Assembly: GCA_009843505.1 (NCBI GenBank)
Contig: VYDI01000021.1
Coordinates: 30,826 to 94,825 of the forward strand
Direction: 5' to 3'
Length of the DNA stretch: 64,000 bases
Origin: Holophagales bacterium
Lineage (GTDB): Bacteria; Acidobacteriota; Thermoanaerobaculia; Multivoradales; Multivoraceae
A model generated the notes under the pieces. That model saw nothing but the letters and a program-made list of their open reading frames with translations, did no database searches and was not told where the DNA came from. Positions 35,588 to 43,220 of the stretch are shown here, piece after piece. The position numbers and the translations under genes were made by a program. Numbering within the stretch: position 1 is the stretch's first letter; the number at the start of each line of letters is the position of its first letter.

Positions 35588-36357
35588 TGGACCGGGTTCG
35601 CAGCACCGCGACGAAACGCCAGACTGGGTGCGCCGGCGTCCCCGCCGGCATCCGGCGCAAAGCGCCGGTCTGGCTAGGCCTCGCCGGGTTGGTCCCCTTC
35701 TTCCTCGCCGCTTCCCTGTACGCCCAGTCAGGAGTCCCGGAAGGCTACGAACTCGTCTACTCCCAGGACTTCACCGACGCATCGGCGCTCGACGACTTCA
35801 CGTTCAGCGACCAACGCGCGTGGAGCCACGGCAACGAGGGTGGCCGCGGCTACCTCGACCTTGAAGGTGGCAGCAAGTACAGGCCGAAGCACCGTTCGCC
35901 ACTCAACATCGCCCTGATCGACGATCTCCTGCTCGCCGACTTCGTCCTCGAAGCCGAGGCCTGGCAGACCGGAAGGGAGTACGGCCACAGGGACCTCAGC
36001 CTCTTCTTCGGCTTCGAGGGACCGAACCGCTACTACTACGCCCATCTGGCCACGGAGCCCGACGACCGAGCCCACAACATCTTCCTGGTCGACAACGCGG
36101 ACCGTGCGCCGATGGGCGTGGTTCCGGTCAAAGGCGTCGACTGGGGCAGCGGCTGGAAACGTGTCCGCGTCGAGCGCCAGGACGGCTCGTTGCGAGTCTA
36201 CTTCGACGGCGAGAGGCAACCCACGGTGTCGACCGACCGCGACCCGCTCGGCTGGGGAAGAGTCGGCTTCGGGTCTTTCGACGACACGGGCCGCTTCAGC
36301 CTGATCCGGATCTGGGCGCCGGAGACGCAGAAGGCGGCGAAGCCGACATTCAAGTAA
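35587..36357 (+). CDS. Secreted LamG/DUF1080-like protein with a repeat-derived leader
   Basis: This 256-residue protein has a signal peptide ending near SLYAQ (residue 47) and one concanavalin-like beta-sandwich domain. Its parts YELVYSQDFTDASALDDFTF, RPKHRSPLNIALI, DLSLFFGFEGPNRYYYAHLA, WKRVRVERQDGSLRVYFDGE and WGRVGFGSFDDTGRFSLIRI are typical of the 3-keto-disaccharide hydrolase/LamG-like group. It may bind or cleave a sugar produced with the upstream oxidoreductase. The n-region of the leader (residues 13-27, TGCAGVPAGIRRKAP) is encoded by a palindromic element also seen in two genes near 61-64 kb. Removing it would leave a normal signal peptide. Confidence 0.75.
   Translation: MDRVRSTATKRQTGCAGVPAGIRRKAPVWLGLAGLVPFFLAASLYAQSGVPEGYELVYSQDFTDASALDDFTFSDQRAWSHGNEGGRGYLDLEGGSKYRPKHRSPLNIALIDDLLLADFVLEAEAWQTGREYGHRDLSLFFGFEGPNRYYYAHLATEPDDRAHNIFLVDNADRAPMGVVPVKGVDWGSGWKRVRVERQDGSLRVYFDGERQPTVSTDRDPLGWGRVGFGSFDDTGRFSLIRIWAPETQKAAKPTFK
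35623..35669 (+). repeat. Palindromic element copy 1 (inside coding sequence)
   Basis: This 47-base element consists of two perfect hairpins back to back. GCCGGCG/CGCCGGC has a four-base TCCC loop (35632-35649), and CCGGCGC/GCGCCGG has a three-base AAA loop (35652-35668). It matches copy 2 (61291-61337) at 45 of 47 positions; one of the two differences lies in the second loop. The first 27 bases are identical in all three copies. It lies in frame in the leader of a secreted protein. Confidence 0.85.
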
Positions 36358-36376
36358 CCGCGGCTCCTCGCCCCCG

Positions 36377-37387
36377 CTAGTCCGCTCGGTAGCGCTTCAG
36401 TTCGCCGTCGAGTTGCTGGCCCGACACCTCGCCGTCGTGGAACAGCAGCCGGTACCGCAGCCGCAGCTCCCCGCCCGCCGGAATCGTCCAGTCGCCGGTG
36501 CCCTTCTTCGCCTTCTCGAAGTCGTGGACGCCGAAGGGGTTGGCGGCGAACAGGCCGTAGGCGCGGGCATGCCACCAGGTCGGGTAGCGGAAGTTCCCGG
36601 GGTGGTCGAGAATGGCGATGCCGACGGGCCTGCCGTCGACCGGGCCGCTGTAGTGAACCCACCCGGCGCGCTTGCCCCAGACGTCGACGCCTTCGACGCC
36701 TTCGCTGTTCACCATCGCGCCGGCGGCGTGCTCGCCCTGGTGGCGGAGGGTCGGCACGACGCGGATGGCCATCGTGCCTTCCTTCGTGTCGCCGAGCAGA
36801 ACCGCTGCGTCGCCGGCCTGTAGCCGCAGGTCGAAGTCGATGGCGCGCCAGGCCTGACCGGTGTCGAAGGCGCCGGCGTGGAAGGTCATCGTCCGCTCCT
36901 CGCGGAGCATCTCCTCTCCGTCCGGTGCAATCCACGCATTGGCTGTCTGCAGCACACCAGCCTCGCCCGACTCGGCGGCCAGGATCTTCTCGTGGACGAT
37001 CGCCGAGCCGTCGCGGCCGGTCCAGAAGTCGTGGCGTTTCGAGCCGTCGGCCAGGCCAACGGCGCCGTGCGCGAACCACAGTGAGCGGTGATGCGGATGA
37101 TCGCGCTCCTCGCCTTCCGACTCGGCCATCGGCCAGTTGCGGGTCAGCGCCTGTCCGCCGGGGCCGTAGACCGGGTAGAGGTACGGCAGGTGGCCGCCGC
37201 CATCGGCCTCGCCGCCAGGCCGATACTCGGTGAACGGTTCGCCGTCGACGGTGACCAGGACGCGGTCGCCGGTTTGCCTGGTGAGCTCGATCATCGGATC
37301 GCCGTCCTCCGCCGGCAAGATCGCTGAAACGACGAACAGGCACGGGAACAGAGCGACAACGGCTGGCGGATTCAGGCGGCGCAACAT
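36377..37387 (-). CDS. DUF6807 (PmoA-like) secreted protein
   Basis: This 336-residue protein starts at ATG 37387, with AGAGGAA six bases upstream. The signal peptide runs to about ILPAED. The body has DGEPFTEYRPGG, LPYLYPVYGPGGQALTRNWP, the His-rich RDHPHHRSLWFAHG, VNSEGVEGVDVWGKRAGWVH, GIAILDHPGNFRYPTWWHAR and GLFAANPFG. I know this pattern from the DUF6807 family, often called PmoA family but not a methane monooxygenase subunit. Its members sit beside Gfo/Idh oxidoreductases in polysaccharide loci, as here. The fold is probably a beta-sandwich resembling sugar mutarotases. Function unknown. Confidence 0.78.
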   Translation of the reverse strand: MLRRLNPPAVVALFPCLFVVSAILPAEDGDPMIELTRQTGDRVLVTVDGEPFTEYRPGGEADGGGHLPYLYPVYGPGGQALTRNWPMAESEGEERDHPHHRSLWFAHGAVGLADGSKRHDFWTGRDGSAIVHEKILAAESGEAGVLQTANAWIAPDGEEMLREERTMTFHAGAFDTGQAWRAIDFDLRLQAGDAAVLLGDTKEGTMAIRVVPTLRHQGEHAAGAMVNSEGVEGVDVWGKRAGWVHYSGPVDGRPVGIAILDHPGNFRYPTWWHARAYGLFAANPFGVHDFEKAKKGTGDWTIPAGGELRLRYRLLFHDGEVSGQQLDGELKRYRAD

Positions 37388-37448
37388 GGTCGATTCCTCT
37401 GCCGTCGTTCGCGTTTCGCGACGACTCCGGCATGGTACCGTCTCGGCC

Positions 37449-38468
37449 GTGAATCCACGGAAATGCCTGGCTGTGCTGGCGGCCATGCTTCTGGCCTCGG
37501 TGACGTTCACCTCCTGCATCGCGGGTGAGGCGGAAGCGGAAGCCGACGGCTTGGACGCGGAACCCGTGACCACTCCGCCACGGATGGAAGTCGTCCGCGC
37601 CCACCTGTTCGACGACGACCCCGACGGCAGGGCCGCCTTCGCCCGCGTCAAGGAGCACTTCGAAGCGGCCAATCCCGGCTACGCGATGACCTTCCTGGCC
37701 GCGGCCACGGAGATCGCGGCGGACGCGTCGAGCCGGATCGTCTTCGTGCAGACGCCGGTCGAGGAGGCGCCCGCGACGACCGAGATCCACGCCGCCTCGG
37801 GCACAACCGGGACCGAGCTCCATGTAGGCGACATCGCGGTGCTCCGCCCCGGCGAGCGGCTGACGGTCGAACCCGCGATCGCCGCGCTCGTCTTCGACGT
37901 CCCGGACACGCCGGGCCCCGGCGTGCCGGCGGCGATCCGCCCCGACTGGGACCCTGACATCACGGACGTTCTCGGCGGCTGCGCCACGGAGACCGGCGCC
38001 TACCGGCGGATCCTGCTCACCTGGCTCAACGACAACGGGCCCTACACCTTCCACGGCCTGAACGCACATCGGGTGCGGATCACGGACTCCTTCACCCACT
38101 ATCACCCCGTGGACACGGGCTTCGACGAGTTCTATCTGGTCCAGATGAGCAACGACGAGGACCGAATCCTCACGAGCTACCACGCCGCGGACATCGAGTC
38201 GCCCGAGACGATGACGCCCGAACTCGCCGGGCAGCTCTTCGATGTCTACGACGTCCGCGCCGGCGACCTGATCTACCTGCCGCGAGGCGTCATCCACCGC
38301 GGTCTGGGCGGCGTGCTGGCGCAGGTCATCACGGTGCCCGGTTTCCGCCCCGGCACGGAGATCGGCGTAGATCACCACCTGCTGGCGATCAACGAGCGGT
38401 TGGGGCTCGAGGGCGACGACGCTCTGCCGTACAACGTCGAAGCGTCGACCGAGGCGGTCGTCCGCTAG
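37449..38468 (+). CDS. Cupin-like protein, probable lipoprotein
   Basis: This protein of about 339 residues starts at GTG 37449. Its hydrophobic leader ends in SVTFTSC, a weak lipobox; longer in-frame starts upstream would cross the divergent DUF6807 promoter. The N-terminal half has no recognised motif. The C-terminal half is cupin-like, with SFTHYHPVDTGFDEFYLVQM as metal-binding motif 1 and GDLIYLPRGVIHRGLGG as motif 2. The role could be a sugar isomerase, a dioxygenase-like enzyme or a binding protein; the sequence does not decide. It may be transcribed into the GMC oxidoreductase gene across a 106-bp gap that holds hairpins. Confidence 0.65.
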   Translation: MNPRKCLAVLAAMLLASVTFTSCIAGEAEAEADGLDAEPVTTPPRMEVVRAHLFDDDPDGRAAFARVKEHFEAANPGYAMTFLAAATEIAADASSRIVFVQTPVEEAPATTEIHAASGTTGTELHVGDIAVLRPGERLTVEPAIAALVFDVPDTPGPGVPAAIRPDWDPDITDVLGGCATETGAYRRILLTWLNDNGPYTFHGLNAHRVRITDSFTHYHPVDTGFDEFYLVQMSNDEDRILTSYHAADIESPETMTPELAGQLFDVYDVRAGDLIYLPRGVIHRGLGGVLAQVITVPGFRPGTEIGVDHHLLAINERLGLEGDDALPYNVEASTEAVVR

Positions 38469-38528
38469 CGCCGCCAAACCTGTCGCAAGCTCCATGTTTG
38501 GCCCCAGCCCCCACCTCATCAGGACGCC

Positions 38529-38568
38529 GCGTCGCAGAACTTGCTGCGCTGCGTTCTGCGGCGCAGCA
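38529..38568 (+). promoter_or_regulatory. Two mutually exclusive hairpins before the GMC gene
   Basis: Stem 1 pairs 38529-38540 with 38553-38564 (GCGTCGCAGAAC with GTTCTGCGGCGC, 12 pairs including one G-T). Stem 2 pairs 38542-38549 with 38561-38568 (TGCTGCGC with GCGCAGCA, perfect). The right arm of stem 1 overlaps stem 2, so only one can form. Stem 2 ends six bases before the ATG at 38575 and would cover the ribosome landing site. No T-run follows. This may be a leader control, a processed 3' end of the cupin transcript, or a repeat. Confidence 0.45.
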
Positions 38569-38574
38569 TCCTAG

Positions 38575-40263
38575 ATGTTCTCCGACACGAAGACCTACGA
38601 TGCGGTCGTCGTCGGCTCCGGGGCCACCGGCGGCTGGGCCGCCAAGGTCCTGACCGAGGCGGGGATGGACGTGCTGATGCTCGAGGCCGGCCGCGCGTTC
38701 GACCCGGCCACGGACTTCCGCGAGCACACCCTGCCGCACGACATGGAACTGCGCGGCCGCCCCGACCCGCGGAATGAGCTGCTCCAGCGCCGGCACCGCC
38801 AGTCGTACTGCTACGCCTGCACCGAGGTCAACGCGGACTTCTTCATCGACGACGTCGATAACCCCTACACCGAGGCCCCCGGCACCCACTTCAACTGGAT
38901 CCAGGGCAACGTCGTCGGCGGCCGCTCGATCATGTGGGCGCGGCAGTCGTACCGGATGAGCGACTACGACTTCAAGGCGGCCAGCCTCGACGGCTACGGC
39001 ATGGACTGGCCGATCGGCTACGCCGACCTCGCGCCGTACTACGACCGGGTCGAGAGCTACATCGGCGTCAACGGCCGCAAGGAGGGCCTGGAGATCCTGC
39101 CCGACGGCGAGTTCCTGCCGCCAATGGCCTTCACGTGCGGCGAGGTGATGCTGAAGGAGACCCTGGCCGAGAAGTTCAACCGGCCGATGACGATCGGCCG
39201 CAACGCCGTCCTCACCCGCCGCCACAACGGCCGTGACATGTGCCACTACTGCGGTCCCTGTCACTACGGCTGCCGGACGAATTCCTACTTCAACTCGCCG
39301 CAGACGACGCTCGTCGACTGCGAGGCCACCGGCCGGTTCACCCTGGTGCCGGACGCCGCCGTCATCAAAGTCGACATGAAGGCCGGCGACCTGGCCTCGG
39401 GCGTCACCTACGTCGACAAGAACACGGACCAGACCCGGGAGGCCAAGGCCGACATCGTCGTGCTCTGCGCCTCGACCCTCGCTTCGACCCGCATCCTGCT
39501 CAACTCGGCGGAAGGCGGCCTCGCCAACGAGAGCGACTGCCTGGGCCGCTACGTGATGGACCACATCTACGCGACCGGGGTGCGCGGCGTCCTGGACGCG
39601 AGGGCCGGCGCTCAACCCGAGCGTGCCAACCGCCCGAACGGGATCTACATACCCCGTTTCCAGAACCTGAAGGACCCGGCGACGAAGAACCCCAACTTCA
39701 TCCGCGGCTACGGCTACCAGGGCGGCGAGAACATCACCACCTGGCAGCACGGCAACGGCATACCCGGCTTCGGCGCGGACTTCAAGAACGCGGTCCAGTC
39801 GAGCACCGTCTCCACGATCGGCCTCGGCGGCTTCGGCGAGATCCTGCCGCGGCCGGAGAACCGGGTCACGCTCGATCCGGAGGTGACCGACAAGTGGGGC
39901 GTGCCCGTACTGCAGATGAACACCACCCTGGGCAGCAACGAGTACGCCATGGTCCAGGACATCATCGAGGAAGGCCGGGCGATGCTGGAGGCGCTCGGCT
40001 GCACAAACATCACCCAGAACACCGAGCCCGCGCCGCTGGGTTCGGGGATCCACGAGGTCGGCACCGCGCGCATGGGCGACGATCCGAAGACCTCCTACCT
40101 GAACCAGTACCAGCAGTCCCACAAGGTGAAGAACCTGTTCGTGATGGACGGGTCCTGCTACGTCAGCATCGGCTGCGTGAACCCGACCCTGACCATGATG
40201 GCGCTGACCTTGCGCTCCAGCGAGTATCTGCTCGACCAGCACCAGCGGGGAGAACTCGCATGA
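38575..40263 (+). CDS. GMC-family oxidoreductase, large subunit
   Basis: This 562-residue flavoprotein resembles the large subunit of membrane sugar/gluconate dehydrogenases. The FAD-binding motif is VVVGSGATGGWAAKVL (about 11-26), with the acidic LMLEAGR end. A cysteine group MCHYCGPCHYGC (Cys223, 226, 229, 233) sits where FAD-glucose and fructose dehydrogenases bind a 3Fe-4S cluster. The C-terminal catalytic region is IHEVGTARMGDDP with GCVNPTLTMMAL. It should oxidise a sugar or alcohol and pass electrons to a cytochrome or quinone. The stop overlaps the start of the small-subunit gene (ATGA). It has no signal peptide, so export would rely on the partner's Tat signal. Confidence 0.88.
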   Translation: MFSDTKTYDAVVVGSGATGGWAAKVLTEAGMDVLMLEAGRAFDPATDFREHTLPHDMELRGRPDPRNELLQRRHRQSYCYACTEVNADFFIDDVDNPYTEAPGTHFNWIQGNVVGGRSIMWARQSYRMSDYDFKAASLDGYGMDWPIGYADLAPYYDRVESYIGVNGRKEGLEILPDGEFLPPMAFTCGEVMLKETLAEKFNRPMTIGRNAVLTRRHNGRDMCHYCGPCHYGCRTNSYFNSPQTTLVDCEATGRFTLVPDAAVIKVDMKAGDLASGVTYVDKNTDQTREAKADIVVLCASTLASTRILLNSAEGGLANESDCLGRYVMDHIYATGVRGVLDARAGAQPERANRPNGIYIPRFQNLKDPATKNPNFIRGYGYQGGENITTWQHGNGIPGFGADFKNAVQSSTVSTIGLGGFGEILPRPENRVTLDPEVTDKWGVPVLQMNTTLGSNEYAMVQDIIEEGRAMLEALGCTNITQNTEPAPLGSGIHEVGTARMGDDPKTSYLNQYQQSHKVKNLFVMDGSCYVSIGCVNPTLTMMALTLRSSEYLLDQHQRGELA

Positions 40264-40826
40264 GCAAGCGAACCACACGGCGGAATGTCCTGGCGGCCGG
40301 CGCCGGCGCCTTCGGCTACGCCACGCTGCAGACCGAGCCGATCCGCGCCGCGATCCCCGCGGTGGCCGCGTACCAGGCCGAGGGATCCACCTGGACGCCA
40401 CGGCTGCTCAACCCGGCCCAGGGCGAACTGCTCGCGACCCTCTGCGAGCACATCCTGCCGCGCACGGACACTCCGGGGGCGCGGGACGCGGCCGTCCACG
40501 AGTTCATCGACCTCGAACTCTCGCTCGCCGACGGCGATGAACAACTCGCGGCGCTAGGCGGTCTCGACTGGATCGACCGTCGCGCGCAGCAACTCCACGG
40601 TTCGTCCTTCGTCGGTCTCGGCGCGGCCCGCCAGATCGACATGCTGCGCGAGATCAGCGACGAACACGAGGCGCACCCTTCAGAGCTCGTCGCCGGCGCC
40701 GCCTTCTTCAGCGACCTGAAGCGGCGCACCCTGTTCGCCTTCTACACGTCGAAGGTGGGCCGCACCGAAGCCCTCGGGCTACCGGACCGCGTGCGCGTAG
40801 AGCGTTTCCGCGGCTGCCAGGACTAG
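40260..40826 (+). CDS. Gluconate 2-dehydrogenase subunit 3-like small subunit
   Basis: This 188-residue protein starts with ATG at 40260, inside the last four bases of the GMC gene. A twin-arginine signal (TTRRNVLAAGAGAFGYATLQ) is followed by the subunit-3 pattern: LLNPAQGELLATLCEHILPR, DTPGARDAAVHEFIDLELSL, LAALGGLDWIDRRA and AAFFSDLKRRTLFAFYTSKVG. In characterised dehydrogenases of this type the small subunit is needed for folding and carries the cofactor-loaded large subunit out through the Tat system. No dihaem cytochrome c subunit gene follows here, so the electron acceptor is elsewhere. Confidence 0.86.
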   Translation: MSKRTTRRNVLAAGAGAFGYATLQTEPIRAAIPAVAAYQAEGSTWTPRLLNPAQGELLATLCEHILPRTDTPGARDAAVHEFIDLELSLADGDEQLAALGGLDWIDRRAQQLHGSSFVGLGAARQIDMLREISDEHEAHPSELVAGAAFFSDLKRRTLFAFYTSKVGRTEALGLPDRVRVERFRGCQD

Positions 40827-40875
40827 CCCGACGAGAGCCATGTGTAGCAGCGTGCAGCGATAGGAGCAGCGAAGA

Positions 40876-41349
40876 GTGGCCGTCCCCCTCATTCCCATCG
40901 CAATTGGCGCTGGCGCAGCAGCCACCTATACGGCCATAGAGTTCATCCGAAGGCGGCGAGCTCGGCCAGCGACCCAGTTGGTCCGTGAGGCCATCGACTC
41001 TGTGCTGAGCCGGTACCCAGCGGCCCAGCAAGCGGGACAGAAGCGGAACCTCTACGTGGTTCTCCTTCAGAGGTCTGTGTGGTGGGAGAAACCGAGGTTC
41101 AAAGGGAAGAACCCCCGCTACCGGCCCAGAAGCCGTAAACCGTGCTTCTACGTGGGCGAAACCGGACTTGAGCCCGAGCGGCGCTTCAAGCGCCACAAGA
41201 GGGGCTATCAAGCCGGTAAGGGGTTCGTCAGGGATTTCGGCCAATGTCTCGTGGGTTCAGCCTCCGTGTCAGCCGATCAGGCCAAAGAAACGGAGGAGGC
41301 GCTGGCACGGGAACTCCAAGCGATGGGTTGCGGCGTGTGGTGGGGTTAG
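40876..41349 (+). CDS. GIY-YIG-like protein with N-terminal membrane segment
   Basis: This 157-residue protein starts at GTG 40876, with GGAG upstream. Residues 3-20 are hydrophobic (VPLIPIAIGAGAAATYTA) and followed by RRRR, a likely membrane anchor. From about 58 the pattern fits a GIY-YIG nuclease: NLYVVLLQ for the GIY strand, CFYVGETG (91-97) for YIG, then RRFKRHKRGY with Arg and His, and a late Glu in QAKETEEAL. The basic insert WWEKPRFKGKNPRYRPRS between the two strands is unusual. A membrane-anchored GIY-YIG domain could degrade entering DNA or be a decayed homing-type nuclease. It opens the accessory patch that holds two toxin-antitoxin pairs. Confidence 0.62.
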   Translation: MAVPLIPIAIGAGAAATYTAIEFIRRRRARPATQLVREAIDSVLSRYPAAQQAGQKRNLYVVLLQRSVWWEKPRFKGKNPRYRPRSRKPCFYVGETGLEPERRFKRHKRGYQAGKGFVRDFGQCLVGSASVSADQAKETEEALARELQAMGCGVWWG

Positions 41350-41470
41350 ACGGCACGACGTGAGGCCGCTTCGAGGAGGACGCGGCGGAGTGCGGGGCCT
41401 TCTCGGCTGACACTGGCCCGGCGGTCCTTCTGTCGTGGGCGGCGGACGCTGTCTTCCGTCCGGGCTTCAC

Positions 41471-41851
41471 CTACAGAGCAGCATCAATGTCGGTCTGTCC
41501 GAAATCCAGACCGACGTAGAGCAAGGGGCAGTCGTTTGTTCTGGCCAGATCGTAGGCGAAGCAATCGCCGAAGTTCAGTGCGGACGCATGCACGCCCTTG
41601 CCCCATCGCGCATAGGCGTCGGCAACCCGGCGGGCTGCCGCCGCCGACACGCTCACGACCTCGAGGCCCAGACCGTCGATCAGGTCCGCCATCTCCGAAC
41701 GCAAGCCTCGGCGGTCGGCCACGATCAACGCTTCGGCGACCGTGGCCGCGGAAACCGCGCAGCGCTCGTTCGCCAGGATCTCGGCACAATCCCCCGCGGC
41801 CGACTCGTCCAGCAGAACGGCCATCAGGGCGGACGTGTCTACGGCAATCAC
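41471..41851 (-). CDS. PIN-domain toxin, VapC family
   Basis: This 126-residue PIN-domain ribonuclease has the acidic residues Asp5 (IAVDTSALM), Glu40 (TVAEALIV), Asp96 (NFGDCFAYDLA) and a late Asp in GLDFGQTD. VapC toxins cut tRNA or rRNA and halt growth when their antitoxin is lost. The start is GTG at 41851, overlapping the antitoxin stop by four bases (GTGA), the usual antitoxin-first order. Length and motif spacing match active toxins, so I see no sign of decay. Confidence 0.86.
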   Translation of the reverse strand: MIAVDTSALMAVLLDESAAGDCAEILANERCAVSAATVAEALIVADRRGLRSEMADLIDGLGLEVVSVSAAAARRVADAYARWGKGVHASALNFGDCFAYDLARTNDCPLLYVGLDFGQTDIDAAL

Positions 41852-42105
41852 TCGGGCAGACCGCTGTCGCCGTAGAGGAAGTCCTGGCTCCGGGCCGCGC
41901 TGGCGCCGCCTTCCGCCTTGCCGGCGGCGGCGACGCGCACGGAGGCGATCACAGCCCGTCGCGCGTCGGGGTCGGGCCGCGGCCGAACGGGAACCAGGGC
42001 GACCGTTGCCCGGCCATGACGAGTGAGCACCACATCGTGGCCGGCTTCGGCGCGGCGGACAAGTTCGGTCAGCTTGCCCTTGGCCTTGGATACGGAGATT
42101 TGCAT
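41848..42105 (-). CDS. Phd/YefM-type antitoxin
   Basis: This 85-residue protein starts at ATG 42105. The N-terminal DNA-binding part ISVSKAKGKLTELVRRAEAG with DVVLTRHGRATVALVPV is the Phd/YefM pattern. The C-terminal 35 residues (about 50-85) would wrap the toxin. It should neutralise the PIN-domain toxin encoded downstream and repress their shared promoter at 42142-42170. An in-frame ATG at 42213 would place the promoter inside the gene and is less likely. Confidence 0.85.
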   Translation of the reverse strand: MQISVSKAKGKLTELVRRAEAGHDVVLTRHGRATVALVPVRPRPDPDARRAVIASVRVAAAGKAEGGASAARSQDFLYGDSGLPE

Positions 42106-42141
42106 TGGGAACAGCCTGGGGTCATTGGGTTCGGATGGCCC

Positions 42142-42170
42142 ATTCTGGACCATCGTGTAGTCCATTGCAA
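42142..42170 (-). promoter_or_regulatory. Predicted promoter and operator of the first toxin-antitoxin pair
   Basis: Read on the minus strand, TTGCAA (42170-42165) and CAGAAT (42147-42142) are separated by 17 bases. Both resemble sigma-70 boxes (four of six matches each). The spacer carries an inverted repeat TGGAC-N9-GTCCA (42146-42164), a good site for self-repression by the antitoxin. The -10 box lies about 37 bases before the antitoxin ATG. Confidence 0.45.
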
Positions 42171-42199
42171 CAAGAGAGCGGAACTCGACCCCGGCTCTC

Positions 42200-42218
42200 C
42201 CTCCGTGCGGCACGGAGG
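42200..42218. terminator. Short GC hairpin in the divergent spacer
   Basis: CCTCCGTG/CACGGAGG forms a perfect 8-bp stem with a three-base loop. It lies between the antitoxin promoter and the rightward hydrolase gene. Without a T-run it may be a factor-dependent terminator or simply a structure; I cannot tell which. Confidence 0.3.
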
Positions 42219-42320
42219 CTGCCGGCCGACCAGCTACGAAGAGAAAGGGTATGGTGTCTCGTCTAGCTGACGAACGTCCATCCAGACGCTAGACCAGGAC
42301 ACTCGCTCAAGGAGACCGCC

Positions 42321-43187
42321 ATGTGTGACAACAGAACCGATGCCGAGAACGCCACGTACCTGCGCGGGAAGCGCCTGACCCGCCGCGAGTTCGGAGCCGT
42401 CTCGGCGGGCGCCGGCCTGACGATCCTGCTGCCGCGGGCGGCGAACGCCCAGAGCGTCACGGAGTCGGAGATCGAGATCACGACCCCCGACGGCGTCTGC
42501 GACAGCTACTTCGTGCATCCCGCGAGCGGTGCCCATCCCGGCGTCCTCATCTGGCCGGACGCGTTCGGCCTGCGGCCGGCGATGCGGCAGATGGCGACCC
42601 GCCTCGCGGAATCCGGCTACTCGGTGCTCGCCGTCAACCAGTACTACCGGACGAAGAAGGCGCCGATCGCCGAAGGGACGGACTTCGGCGCGCTGCGCGA
42701 GACACTGATGCCGCTGATGCGGTCGCTCAGCCCGGAGACGAACGTGACGGACGCCAAGGCGTTCGTCGGATTCCTGGACGAGCAGGACGCTGTCGACAGC
42801 AGTCGGAAGATGGGAACGATGGGCTACTGTATGGGCGGTCCCATGACGATGCGGACGGCGGCCGCGCTGCCCGACCGCATCGGCGCCGGCGCCTCCTTCC
42901 ACGGCGGCGGACTCGTCACGGACCAGCCGAACAGCCCGCACCTGCTCGTGAAGGACATGACGGCGCACTACCTGTTCGCCATCGCGGAAAACGACGACCA
43001 GCGCCAGCCAGAGGCCAAGGACGTGCTGCGCGAAACCTTCGAAGCCGCCGGCCTGCCGGCCGAGATCGAGGTCTACGAGGACGCGATGCACGGCTGGTGC
43101 CCGCCGGACACGCCGGTCTACCACGAGGCCCAGGCGGAACGGGCCTGGAGCCGCCTCCTCGCCCTGTTCGAGCGCGCCCTGGCGTAA
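42321..43187 (+). CDS. Tat-exported dienelactone hydrolase family protein
   Basis: This 288-residue alpha/beta hydrolase starts at ATG 42321, with AAGGAGA five bases upstream. The N-terminus is a twin-arginine signal (TRREFGAVSAGAGLTILL, cut near ANAQS). The catalytic triad is nucleophile Cys170 (MGYCMGG), Asp225 or 226 (AENDDQ) and His257 (DAMHGW). Dienelactone hydrolases open lactones in aromatic breakdown, but exported relatives act on various esters. A glutathione transferase gene follows after 33 bases on the same strand, perhaps in one detoxification unit. Confidence 0.87.
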   Translation: MCDNRTDAENATYLRGKRLTRREFGAVSAGAGLTILLPRAANAQSVTESEIEITTPDGVCDSYFVHPASGAHPGVLIWPDAFGLRPAMRQMATRLAESGYSVLAVNQYYRTKKAPIAEGTDFGALRETLMPLMRSLSPETNVTDAKAFVGFLDEQDAVDSSRKMGTMGYCMGGPMTMRTAAALPDRIGAGASFHGGGLVTDQPNSPHLLVKDMTAHYLFAIAENDDQRQPEAKDVLRETFEAAGLPAEIEVYEDAMHGWCPPDTPVYHEAQAERAWSRLLALFERALA

Positions 43188-43220
43188 AACGACCAGGCCA
43201 CCGATGGTTCCCCTCCGCAC

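Noticed and set aside
36377..37387. Methane monooxygenase subunit (from the name PmoA family)
   Set aside because: The protein is a soluble secreted beta-rich protein; no membrane segments, copper sites or pmoB/pmoC neighbours.
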